Positions 49,723-64,000 of a DNA stretch of 64,000 nt are shown here, one piece after another. The number at the start of each line of letters is the position of its first letter. Within the stretch, counting starts at the first letter, position 1. The notes beneath the pieces were generated by a model. The model saw only the letters and a program-made list of their open reading frames with translations. It did not search any database and was not told the DNA's origin. The translations under genes were made by a program, and so were the position numbers. Source of the stretch: Enterobacter sp. JBIWA008 (GTDB lineage Bacteria; Pseudomonadota; Gammaproteobacteria; Enterobacterales; Enterobacteriaceae); assembly GCF_019968765.1 (NCBI RefSeq), contig NZ_CP074149.1, positions 3,162,001 to 3,226,000 of the forward strand. Reading direction: 5' to 3'.

Positions 49723-51141
49723 CTAGCCGTGGTGATAGCCACCGCCCAGCGCCGAGGTGAGCTGCAGCGTGGCGTCGACATACTGGCCTTTCAGCAACAA
49801 TCCGGCGAGGTCTTCCCTGAGGGCCGGTATTCTGGCTTCGCTGACACGGGAGCCCGCAACGATCCCCGTGCTGAAACGCGCCTGCGCCAGCGCCACAACC
49901 CGCGCCGCATCTTTTTCGACCTGCTGCTGATGGCGGTTCTTAGCCGTCAGCGTTTCGACTTCACTTGCCGTGCGTGCCACCTGATTGACCGCTTCGACCA
50001 CCGCTTTGTTGTAGTTCGCGACCGAGAGGTTGTTCTGCGCCTGGGCGATATCCAGACTGGCGTTCAGCCTGCCGCTGTCGAAGATTGGCAGCGTCATTCC
50101 GGCGGTCACGCCCATCTGCTGCGCTGAAGAGCGAAACAGATCGCTCAGATGGAGGGCATCCTGCTGTAAGAACGCCATCAGGTTCACGTCAGGATAGAAA
50201 GCCGCTCTGGCGGCCTCCACCTCGCTCATAGAGGCTTCGACATACCAGTGCGCTTCCTGGAGATCCGGACGGCGTGCCAGCAGTTTATAACCGAGCGTCG
50301 GCGGTAACGAGGCGTCTACCGTCGGCAGCGCATGGCGCGTAAGCGTCACGGAGGAAGAATTTGTCAGCGCGACCAGTCGCGCCTCTACGGCTTTCATCCT
50401 CCCGTTGACTTCTGCCAGCTGCTCTTCGGTTTTATTGGCGTTGATATCGGTTTTCACTCCTTCCACGGAGGAGGTGATTCCTTGCTGATACAGCTCGCGA
50501 TCGGCGCCAATAATATTGTCCTGCTCATGTTTGATCTGCGCGAGAACCTCCCGCGCGGCGGCCTGAGTTTGCCACTCCCAGTAGAGTCGCGCCACGCTGC
50601 TGGCCAGCAGCTGGCGGGTCTGCTCCAGCTCCGCTTTTTGCGCATTCACTTTGCCAATTCGGGCCTCGACCCGGGCGCGATTTTTACCCCACAGATCGAG
50701 ATCCCAGCCCGCGGTCAGGCCAAATGTGCCGTTGGTGTACCACGGGCCGGTGGTGCCTGCCGCCGGGTCGGTAAGGGCAAAAGGCCCCATCACCCCTTCG
50801 GCGGACATTTTCTGGCGTTCCGCATCGGCGGAAAAATCAATCTGCGGGCCATCGGTGGCCATAACGGCTTTGGCCTGGGCTTCGGCAAGCGTAATGCGCT
50901 GACGGGCAATCTGCATATCCGGCGAATCGCTCAACGCTTTCGCAATCAGCGAATTAAGTTCCGGATCGTTATACTCTCTCCACCACTCATTTTTCGGCCA
51001 GTCCTGATGATTCAGCACCGTATTCACCGACGCCGCAGTAGTTTGCGTTTTAATGGGGGACACCGTGGCATGTTCAGGCGCACAGGCAGACAGAATAAAA
51101 ACGAAGGGAACACTCAGAGATAGAATAAGAGAACGTTTCAT
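49723..51141 (-). CDS. mdtQ: Outer-membrane efflux factor MdtQ
   Basis: TolC/NodT-family outer-membrane lipoprotein, 472 residues. The lipoprotein signal ends in LSAC with acylated Cys20. Two OEP repeats follow (KNEWWREYNDPELNSLIAKALSDSPDMQIARQRI; GYKLLARRPDLQEAHWYVEASMSEVEAARAAFYPDV), each the expected helical pair. In E. coli K-12 mdtQ is annotated as a pseudogene, while the frame here is intact. No partner pump is adjacent. Confidence 0.92.
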   Translation of the reverse strand: MKRSLILSLSVPFVFILSACAPEHATVSPIKTQTTAASVNTVLNHQDWPKNEWWREYNDPELNSLIAKALSDSPDMQIARQRITLAEAQAKAVMATDGPQIDFSADAERQKMSAEGVMGPFALTDPAAGTTGPWYTNGTFGLTAGWDLDLWGKNRARVEARIGKVNAQKAELEQTRQLLASSVARLYWEWQTQAAAREVLAQIKHEQDNIIGADRELYQQGITSSVEGVKTDINANKTEEQLAEVNGRMKAVEARLVALTNSSSVTLTRHALPTVDASLPPTLGYKLLARRPDLQEAHWYVEASMSEVEAARAAFYPDVNLMAFLQQDALHLSDLFRSSAQQMGVTAGMTLPIFDSGRLNASLDIAQAQNNLSVANYNKAVVEAVNQVARTASEVETLTAKNRHQQQVEKDAARVVALAQARFSTGIVAGSRVSEARIPALREDLAGLLLKGQYVDATLQLTSALGGGYHHG

Positions 51142-51344
51142 GACGCCATAAGCTCAAAAAATAAAGGCGCACGTTACGCTCGATGTTGTTCGTTTTTTTA
51201 GTAATGCGTGGCAATCCGCAAATTGTCATACATTTTAATACCTGGAGATTTATTCCTAAAAATAATAATTAAACTCAATGCATTCATGCCGACCATGAAT
51301 ACGCTGCTACACTTATTCAGGACATACATGAGCGGGAGAAGGGA

Positions 51345-51428
51345 ATGAAAATATTACTGTGGATTATTTTGATTATATTTCTGATAGGGCTCTTAGTGGT
51401 CACCGGCGTATTCAAAATGATTTTCTGA
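51345..51428 (+). CDS. yohP: Small membrane protein YohP
   Basis: 27-residue hydrophobic peptide: MKILLWIILIIFLIGLLVV followed by TGVFKMIF. It differs from E. coli YohP by only a few residues and ends with the same TGVFKMIF. The ribosome site GAGAAGGGA precedes the ATG. In E. coli YohP is stress-linked and inserted post-translationally into the inner membrane. Divergent from mdtQ over about 200 bp. Confidence 0.9.
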   Translation: MKILLWIILIIFLIGLLVVTGVFKMIF

Positions 51429-51467
51429 TCTATTTGCCCGGCTCAGCGCCGGGCAACGTCATTGATA

Positions 51468-54854
<3,387 letters not shown>

Positions 54855-54865
54855 TGTTTTGAGGC

Positions 54866-55779
<914 letters not shown>

Positions 55780-55865
55780 AGTTCTGGCACTCTATCAGTT
55801 TCATTCATAGCCTCAATACGTCACGCGTCAGAAACGTGACGTGGATCGAACTTGCTACGGTGATA

Positions 55866-57212
55866 TCAGAAGCTCACCACCGTTTTCAGCTCGGTAACCC
55901 AGGCATCCTGGGTGCGGCTGACGCCGCCGGGATGGTGCCAGTACTGAATGCCCGGCTGCAGCTCAAGCCACGGCACTGGACGAAAACGGTAGTAAAACTC
56001 GCCGTTCAGGGAATGGCCCGGCACCGGGTGATATGCCGGATTGTTGTAATCACTAACGCCGCTCTGGCTGTTCAGGTAACGCTGATTGCGGGCGTACTGG
56101 CTGCTCATATCAATCCAGGTTAAGCCAAAGCCAATCCAGTCTTCCGGTCGCGCGTCAAACAGCCCGCGGTAGCGCAGCGAGGCGGCGTAAACCTGATGCA
56201 TGTAGTTGGAGCGCTGATCGGCAAGGCTCATGCTGAAAGAGGTGCTCAACCCGCGATTCGGGTCATCCTGATGCTGCGTAAGCTGCTGGTTCAGCCCGGC
56301 GTACATGAACCAGGTCCGGCTGTGGGTATCAAATCCGTTTGGATCCGTCGCACCCGCACCGCCGGATTTGCCGCGATAGAGATCGGTTTGCGGCGCATTG
56401 GTAAACACCACGCCCAGGTTGTACGCGCCCGGCAGGCCGTAAATCAGCGGACGCGCTTCGATTTCAACCGGCAGTAAGACCCCTTTGCTGCCCTTCGTCG
56501 ACCAGCTCCACGCGTGGCTGCGGCTGGAGGCCTGCGGATTTTGCTCCATCACGCCACCTTTTAAGGTCAGCGTCGGCGTTAATTTATACGCAAGCGTGGT
56601 GCCCCAGGTGTGAACGTTCCAGTTGTTCCACGTCAGCGAGTTGGCTGACTTCCCGCCGCACTGCGACAGCAGCTGGAAATCGCAGGGGATGATTTGATCG
56701 AAGGTCTGCACCTTGTTCATCATCCCGATGCGCCAGGTCAGACGCCGGTCGTCAAAGCTGCGGGCAAAGGTCAGCCAGCCGAGACGAGTAATCGACTGCC
56801 CGCCCCAGCTCTCCTGGGTCAGATCGTTAAAGTTGACGCGAGGGTCCTGCACGCGTTTGGTGGTGAGGTCGTCATTGTGGTTACGGTTGACGATGTTCCC
56901 TTCGATACGCGCATCCGGGATACCGGTCCAGCGCTCAAGATCCTGGTTGAAGGTCAGCGCAAACTGGTCGATATACGCCACGTGGGAGTCGTGGTTATAT
57001 CCGCCACCGCCGTTCCAGCCAATTTCATTCAGGTATCCGAGGTTATAGGTAAAACCATTATCGTTGAGGATTTTACGTATGCCGAGCATTTCGCCCAGAA
57101 CAGGCTCCGGCGGAGCTTCAAACCCTAATACCGTTCCATTCCAGTCCTGCGCCATTGACAGCGGGGATATCGCTAATAAGGCGAACGCATAGAGTTTATT
57201 TTTATATGCCAT
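55866..57212 (-). CDS. OprB-type carbohydrate porin
   Basis: Predicted outer-membrane carbohydrate-selective porin, 448 residues from the ATG at 57212, with a signal peptide (YAFALLAISPLSMA) and a mature start QDWNGTVLGFEAPP. OprB-like features: AYIDQFALTFNQDLERWTG, IEGNIVNRNHNDDL, RLGWLTFARSFDDRRLTWRIGMMN, and terminal FYYRFRPVPWLELQPGIQYWHHPGG ending in Phe. E. coli bgl uses the LamB-like BglH, so the porin type differs. First gene of the operon, behind its own RAT switch. A 25-residue upstream extension is rejected as it breaks the signal peptide. Confidence 0.85.
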   Translation of the reverse strand: MAYKNKLYAFALLAISPLSMAQDWNGTVLGFEAPPEPVLGEMLGIRKILNDNGFTYNLGYLNEIGWNGGGGYNHDSHVAYIDQFALTFNQDLERWTGIPDARIEGNIVNRNHNDDLTTKRVQDPRVNFNDLTQESWGGQSITRLGWLTFARSFDDRRLTWRIGMMNKVQTFDQIIPCDFQLLSQCGGKSANSLTWNNWNVHTWGTTLAYKLTPTLTLKGGVMEQNPQASSRSHAWSWSTKGSKGVLLPVEIEARPLIYGLPGAYNLGVVFTNAPQTDLYRGKSGGAGATDPNGFDTHSRTWFMYAGLNQQLTQHQDDPNRGLSTSFSMSLADQRSNYMHQVYAASLRYRGLFDARPEDWIGFGLTWIDMSSQYARNQRYLNSQSGVSDYNNPAYHPVPGHSLNGEFYYRFRPVPWLELQPGIQYWHHPGGVSRTQDAWVTELKTVVSF

Positions 57213-57346
57213 GATAACAACCTGTGATTGAGTATTTTGTGCGTAACCGGCCGCAGGAAATTTTTCTATTTCCTGTCGACATTTCATTTTTTTTAAAATC
57301 AGTAAAAAGCGCTAAGCCAAATTTCTCTCCTGCATAAACGAGAGGC

Positions 57347-57421
57347 AAAAAAAAACCTAAGCGCTCCACAGCGAAAATGCTGTGAAACGCTTAGGTTTTG
57401 CCTGTTAACCAGTAACAATCC
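57347..57421 (-). promoter_or_regulatory. RAT antiterminator site and terminator before the porin gene
   Basis: Minus-strand 57421-57394 reads GGATTGTTACTGG then AACAGGCAAAACC, an RAT. The overlapping terminator pairs CCTAAGCG with CGCTTAGG (57355-57396) and, inside it, CACAGC with GCTGTG; nine Ts follow. This is the leader switch of the whole operon. Confidence 0.93.
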
Positions 57422-57495
57422 TGTGTTGAAAACAGTGGCACCTTAACACCGTCGCGCCACGTTGAAAACCAGAACTGTTTTCTGGTTTAAAAAAG

Positions 57496-57511
57496 TGTGA
57501 GCAATTTAACG
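57496..57511. promoter_or_regulatory. Candidate CRP site before the beta-glucoside operon
   Basis: TGTGA-N6-TAACG, one perfect half-site and one 3/5 half-site. It is in the gap between dusC and the porin leader, where the bgl promoter must lie. A CRP dependence would parallel E. coli bgl. Confidence 0.4.
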
Positions 57512-57515
57512 CTTA

Positions 57516-58448
57516 TTATTTTGACTGAATCACCCGGGCAATATCAGACGAAGTCTGTAATGTACGAATCTCCTGAAATAATCCCAGCGCTTCATCGTAC
57601 TCTTTGCGTAAATAGCTCAGCCACTGTTTAATTCGCGCGACGTGATACAAACCGGTATCACCCTGCTTTTCCAGTCGGCTGTATTTTTGCAGCAGCGTGA
57701 CGACCTCTGCCCACGGCATCCGCGGCTCGTTATATTTTACCACCCGGCTGAGGTTCGGCACATTCAGCGCGCCGCGACCGATCATCACCGCATCGCAGCC
57801 GGTGGCTTTCAGACAGGCCTGCGCGCTCTCGTAGTCCCAGATTTCGCCGTTGGCGATCACCGGAATGGTGAGGCGTTTGCGGATCTCACCGATCGCCTGC
57901 CAGTTAATGCGCTCGGCCTTGTAGCCATCGTCTTTGGTGCGCCCATGCACCACCAGCTCGGTGGCCCCGGCCTGCTGCACCGCATCGGCAATTTCAAACT
58001 GCCGCGCGTCGCTGTCCCACCCCAGGCGCACCTTAACCGTCACCGGCAAATGCGAAGGCACGGCCTCACGCATGGCTTTCGCACCGCGATAAATCAGCTC
58101 AGGATCTTTCAGCAGCGTCGCCCCGCCGCCGCTGCCGTTAACCAGCTTTGACGGGCAGCCGCAGTTGAGATCTACCCCATAAGAGCCCAGCTCAACCGCG
58201 CGGGCGGCGTTTTCCGCCAGCCATTCAGGATACTGGCCGAGCAGCTGAATACGCACCAGCGTGCCGGAAGAGGTCCGGCTCTGGTTGTGCAGCTCCGGGC
58301 ACAGGCGGAAGAAGGATTTTACCGGCAACAGCATATCGACCACGCGCAGAAACTCCGTCACGCAGAGATCGTAATCGTTCACCTCGGTCAGAAGCTCGCG
58401 CACGAGGGAGTCGAGCACGCCTTCCATTGGGGCCAGTAAAACACGCAT
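57516..58448 (-). CDS. dusC: tRNA-dihydrouridine(16) synthase DusC
   Basis: FMN-dependent reductase making dihydrouridine at tRNA position 16, 310 residues. N-terminal [24 protein letters not shown]; catalytic Cys98 in [25 protein letters not shown]-phosphate motif [13 protein letters not shown] and [15 protein letters not shown]. Upstream it is 41 bases from the AraC regulator, which runs in the same direction. In E. coli it follows yohP; here the beta-glucoside operon is inserted between them. Confidence 0.95.
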   Translation of the reverse strand: MRVLLAPMEGVLDSLVRELLTEVNDYDLCVTEFLRVVDMLLPVKSFFRLCPELHNQSRTSSGTLVRIQLLGQYPEWLAENAARAVELGSYGVDLNCGCPSKLVNGSGGGATLLKDPELIYRGAKAMREAVPSHLPVTVKVRLGWDSDARQFEIADAVQQAGATELVVHGRTKDDGYKAERINWQAIGEIRKRLTIPVIANGEIWDYESAQACLKATGCDAVMIGRGALNVPNLSRVVKYNEPRMPWAEVVTLLQKYSRLEKQGDTGLYHVARIKQWLSYLRKEYDEALGLFQEIRTLQTSSDIARVIQSK

Positions 58449-58489
58449 AGCAGTACCTGTGAAAAAAGACGCGCTATAGTAGCCGCTCT

Positions 58490-59287
58490 CTATATCGCTG
58501 GGAAGCGCTTCTGTTCAGGGAAAAAGTCACCCGGAGTTGCCCCGACAATAGCGCGAAACGCCGCCGCAAATGCCGCCTGACCGGAAAACCCCAGCATCCA
58601 GGCCACCTGTTTAACCGAGTATCCGTTGGCGAGCAGGTCCAGCGAGGCACAAATCCTGGCACGCTGTCGCCAGGCCCGGAAGCTAAAGCCGGTATCTTTG
58701 ATAAACGCACGTGAAAATGTGCGTTCAGACATGGCGGCCTGTTCCGCCAGCCTTTCCATAGGAACATCCCAGTGATTGTTGGCAATGATGTCACAGGCAA
58801 CGCGATATAAGCGCTCATCCACGGGCATCGGCAGTTCGGCCGAAATCTGTTGCGCCTCGCTGAGGATATCGAGCAGCAAAACGGCCATGCTGCGCTGACT
58901 GGCTGGCCGGTATTCCGCGCTGAACAGCCCGGCGATCAGCTCTTTGAACAATGCTGTCGCCATAATCACGTGAACCTCTTCTTTCCGCTTAAAAGGCTCG
59001 CATTGCGATATCAGCGTGGGGCTAAACCACACCGCACGGAGCTCAGTTGCGGATAACACGCTGTAGGTGTGTTCCTGAAAGGGAGGGATCCACAGCGCGC
59101 GCTGCGGCGGTATGACCCAGCGCTTACTGCCGGTTTCGACCAGCATCACCCCTTTGATGGCAAACAAAAGCTGCCCCTGTGAATGCCGATGAGGTGGATC
59201 CACTTCGCCGCGCGTATAGCTAATTGCCCCTCTGGACCATCCGATGTCATCGTCGTGAATTGGCGTTTTATCGATAACGGTTGGCAT
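58490..59287 (-). CDS. AraC-family regulator with cupin domain
   Basis: Transcription factor, 265 residues from the ATG at 59287, preceded by GGGAGGAATGTGAA; the frame is open 20 residues further without a ribosome site. The N-terminal cupin ([37 protein letters not shown]) is of the AraC_binding type. The C-terminal double helix-turn-helix is typical ([72 protein letters not shown]). Resembles NimR (YeaM) in layout. Divergent from the amidotransferase gene with 59 bp between, so it may regulate it (inference). Confidence 0.88.
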   Translation of the reverse strand: MPTVIDKTPIHDDDIGWSRGAISYTRGEVDPPHRHSQGQLLFAIKGVMLVETGSKRWVIPPQRALWIPPFQEHTYSVLSATELRAVWFSPTLISQCEPFKRKEEVHVIMATALFKELIAGLFSAEYRPASQRSMAVLLLDILSEAQQISAELPMPVDERLYRVACDIIANNHWDVPMERLAEQAAMSERTFSRAFIKDTGFSFRAWRQRARICASLDLLANGYSVKQVAWMLGFSGQAAFAAAFRAIVGATPGDFFPEQKRFPAI

Positions 59288-59346
59288 TTCACATTCCTCC
59301 CTTCCTCTTATGATGCTGCTTGTACACGTAACCGGAGAGAGACGCA

Positions 59347-60051
59347 ATGCACATTCATTTTATCATTCATGAACATTTCGAAGCGCCAGGCGCCTATGAA
59401 ATCTGGGGGAAAAATCGCGGCTGTAATTTGAGCTACACCAGAGTTTATCAGGGCGATCCGTTACCCGAGGATCTGGAGAGCATGGACCTGCTTATCATCA
59501 TGGGAGGCCCGCAGTCACCCGCCACCACGCTTGAGGAGTGCCCCTGGTTTGATGCGCAGGCGGAAATGCGACTAATCGGCCGCGCAATAGAGGCGGGTAA
59601 AACGGTGATAGGCGTTTGTCTGGGCTCGCAGCTTATCGGTGAAGCGCTGGGCGCAGCGTTTTGCCATAGCCCGGAAAAAGAGATCGGCAAATTTACCGTC
59701 AGGCTCACGGATGCAGGCAAGGCGAACCCGCTATTTAAGGATTTTGGCCACGAGCTGAACGTCGGTCACTGGCATAACGACATGCCAGGGCTGACGCCAC
59801 AGGCTAAGGTTCTCGCTTACAGCGAGGGCTGTCCCCGACAGATCGTGCAATACGGCGAACGGGTTTACGGTTTTCAGTGCCATATGGAACTGACGCCGGA
59901 GGTCGTAGAGCTGCTGATTGAGCATTCGCACAACGACCTCCGCCGCGCGGCTGAATTCCGTTTTGTCGAAACGGCGGAAAAACTTCGCTCGCATGATTAT
60001 CGCGAAATGAATCAGGCGTTGTTTTCTTTTCTCGATAAACTGACCGCCTGA
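59347..60051 (+). CDS. Class I glutamine amidotransferase-like protein
   Basis: Stand-alone GATase domain protein, 234 residues. The triad is complete: Cys91 in VIGVCLGSQLIGEALG, His179 and Glu181 in GFQCHMELTPE. The start MHIHFIIHEHFEAPGAYEIW resembles YfeJ-type and GuaA-like proteins. Such stand-alone enzymes hydrolyse glutamine or act on gamma-glutamyl compounds; the partner is not known. Only the divergent AraC regulator is linked to it. Confidence 0.83.
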   Translation: MHIHFIIHEHFEAPGAYEIWGKNRGCNLSYTRVYQGDPLPEDLESMDLLIIMGGPQSPATTLEECPWFDAQAEMRLIGRAIEAGKTVIGVCLGSQLIGEALGAAFCHSPEKEIGKFTVRLTDAGKANPLFKDFGHELNVGHWHNDMPGLTPQAKVLAYSEGCPRQIVQYGERVYGFQCHMELTPEVVELLIEHSHNDLRRAAEFRFVETAEKLRSHDYREMNQALFSFLDKLTA

Positions 60052-60176
60052 CGCTGATGCAATCTCTGGCGCGTCACTTCGCCACCTCACTCCCTTTCCT
60101 CTAAACTGTAGCCTGCCCCTGTAAGGCGATGCCGGACGTTCCATTCTGGAATGTCTGGTATGCTCAAATTTCATGA

Positions 60177-60192
60177 TGTGATCCGTGGCACA
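60177..60192 (+). promoter_or_regulatory. CRP site upstream of yohJK
   Basis: TGTGA-TCCGTG-GCACA matches 9 of 10 consensus bases. A TATGAT -10-like hexamer follows at 60209-60214, and the yohJ start is at 60242. Confidence 0.6.
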
Positions 60193-60205
60193 TTTTTAGG
60201 TTTAA

Positions 60206-61329
<1,124 letters not shown>

Positions 61330-61330
61330 A

Positions 61331-61426
61331 ATTTGCGATGCGTCGCGCAAATTTCATTTTGATTTCATAAGTTGCATACATAATGAGAAGTGGATCACAT
61401 ATAAAGCCCTGACGGCTCCGTAAACT
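61331..61426 (+). promoter_or_regulatory. cdd control region: two CRP sites, CytR region, promoter
   Basis: The proximal CRP site TGAGA-AGTGGA-TCACA (61384-61399) is centred about 41 bases before the expected start, with the -10 TAAACT at 61421-61426. A distal palindrome ATTTGCGATGCGTCGCGCAAAT (with one mismatch pair) at 61331-61352 sits about 50 bases further up. The region between has TTGCAT-type CytR boxes. This is the known E. coli cdd arrangement. Confidence 0.8.
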
Positions 61427-61458
61427 ACCGATCCATTAACCTTTATGAGGCAAACGCC

Positions 61459-62343
<885 letters not shown>

Positions 62344-62350
62344 TCCTTCC

Positions 62351-62370
62351 GGCGGGCAGAAATGCCCGCC
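62351..62370 (+). terminator. Hairpin after cdd
   Basis: GGCGGGCA-GAAA-TGCCCGCC, a perfect 8-base stem with a GAAA tetraloop, eight bases after the stop. Only a weak AGTTTG follows. Confidence 0.7.
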
Positions 62371-62433
62371 AGTTTGCTGAAAAACCCCTCAGTTGAGTCT
62401 CTGTTTCTTGCGCTAACCAGGCGGGTAAAGTAG

Positions 62434-63186
<753 letters not shown>

Positions 63187-63298
63187 CGGGACCTTCTTTA
63201 TACTTTCTTTACGCCGGGCCTGACGCTTTTTATCCCCCCTTTACGTCGGCTCTTTTAAGCTGAGTTCACTGCCGCTACGGCTTCATTGAAGAATGACT

Positions 63299-64000
63299 AT
63301 GAACTCGATAATGAATGCGTTTTTCCTCAAAAGTCTCCGTCCGTATTTTAACTTTCCCGGTTTATCACTTCCTGGCGCACTCAATTCCGGTCTCTGGCTT
63401 GATGAAAAAATTGACGCCCTGCAGCACAACTTTTCAGTGGAAGTGGCAGATTATCTGGAACGTTACCCGCAGACGAAACATGTAGACGTTTACCTGAACG
63501 ATATCAACGGCACGATGCGCGGCAAGCGTCTGTCGGTGGAGAGCATGCTGACCCTGGAAAAAGGCTGTTATTTTCCCCTTTCGGTCTACTCTATGGATCA
63601 GAAAGGAAAAATCGCCGCCCCGCTTCATGATGAACCGGACCGACTCTGCGTTCCTGTCGCCAGCTCCCTGCGCCCCTGCCCGCAGGATCCGCAGCACAAC
63701 GCGCAGATCCTGCTGACGATGAAAGACAGCGACGATAACTCCTGCCCGCTTGAGCCGCGCGTGATACTGCAAAACGTGCTGGCACGCTTCCACCAGCACG
63801 GGCTCTTTCCGGTGATTGCCCCGGAAATCGAGTTCTATCTGACGGGACATGACGATCGGGATCCGCAAAACCAGGGATGTTTTCACATGGATGCCCCGAC
63901 GGCCCATGCGGCACTGTTTGACGAGCTGGAACAGCTGGCGCACCTTCAGCGCATCCCCCTGTCCGGGATCGTGGCAGAAGCCGAGTCCGGTCAGTACGAA
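63299..64000 (+). CDS. Glutamine synthetase family protein, 3' truncated by window end
   Basis: First 234 residues of a type I glutamine-synthetase-like enzyme; no stop before the window edge. The N-terminal beta-grasp (about 50-150) has LNDINGTMRGKRLS and the catalytic domain opens with VLQNVLARFHQHGLFPVIAPEIEFYL, with metal-ligand Glu, and SGIVAEAESGQYE at the end, the expected next Glu cluster. It resembles gamma-glutamylpolyamine synthetases (PuuA type) more than biosynthetic GlnA. A second ATG at 63311 also fits. E. coli does not have this gene after sanA. Confidence 0.85.
   Translation, partial: MNSIMNAFFLKSLRPYFNFPGLSLPGALNSGLWLDEKIDALQHNFSVEVADYLERYPQTKHVDVYLNDINGTMRGKRLSVESMLTLEKGCYFPLSVYSMDQKGKIAAPLHDEPDRLCVPVASSLRPCPQDPQHNAQILLTMKDSDDNSCPLEPRVILQNVLARFHQHGLFPVIAPEIEFYLTGHDDRDPQNQGCFHMDAPTAHAALFDELEQLAHLQRIPLSGIVAEAESGQYE

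Overview
The window looks like chromosomal DNA of an enteric gammaproteobacterium of the Enterobacter type. Most of it follows the Escherichia coli gene order from mdtABCD-baeSR through yegPQS, fbaB, yegTUVW, thiDM, mrp, metG, yehS-btsRS, mlrA, yehWXY-osmF, bglX, dld, pbpG, yohCDF, mdtQ, dusC, yohJK and cdd to sanA. This core is GC-rich with tight operons and long shadow frames. Genes absent at these positions in E. coli K-12 break up the backbone. The species is inferred from gene content, not from a marker gene.

Layout. 1-2044: the start of an ecp/mat-type common pilus operon (ecpA, ecpB, leftward), with no ecpR beside it, then an AT-rich gap carrying the mdtA promoter region. 2045-12982: the mdtABCD-baeSR efflux and envelope-stress operon. 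13118-21434: yegP, trhP (yegQ), the sRNA CyaR, yegS, fbaB, yegTUV and yegW. 21477-23170: thiMD under a TPP riboswitch. 23171-30024: an accessory stretch with a small YadA-type trimeric autotransporter, a possible 34-residue membrane peptide, an exported protein of unknown function, the dat-ddc pair for 1,3-diaminopropane, an ScsD-like thioredoxin, an RcnB-family protein and a GNAT enzyme. 30114-41290: mrp, metG, yehS-btsRS, mlrA, yohO and the yehWXY-osmF ABC importer. 41444-51428: bglX, dld, a PAT-type acetyltransferase, pbpG, yohC, yohD, yohF, an intact mdtQ and the 27-residue YohP. 51468-57421: a beta-glucoside operon (OprB-type porin, BglG-type antiterminator, BglF-type PTS permease, GH1 phospho-beta-glucosidase) with three RAT/terminator switches. 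57516-64000: dusC, an AraC regulator facing a glutamine amidotransferase, yohJK, cdd, sanA and the start of a glutamine-synthetase-family gene cut by the window end.

Regulation visible in the sequence includes BaeR control of its own efflux operon, a CRP-activated CyaR promoter, a TPP riboswitch whose expression platform can form a hairpin just before the thiM ribosome site, antitermination at three points of the beta-glucoside operon, and CRP/CytR architecture before cdd. A dispersed intergenic palindrome built on CCCTCTCCC/GGGAGAGGG recurs at several gene ends. I found no tRNA, rRNA, CRISPR array, insertion sequence or prophage. The least understood parts are the 23.8-25.3 kb surface/exported cluster and the pilus operon without its usual regulator.
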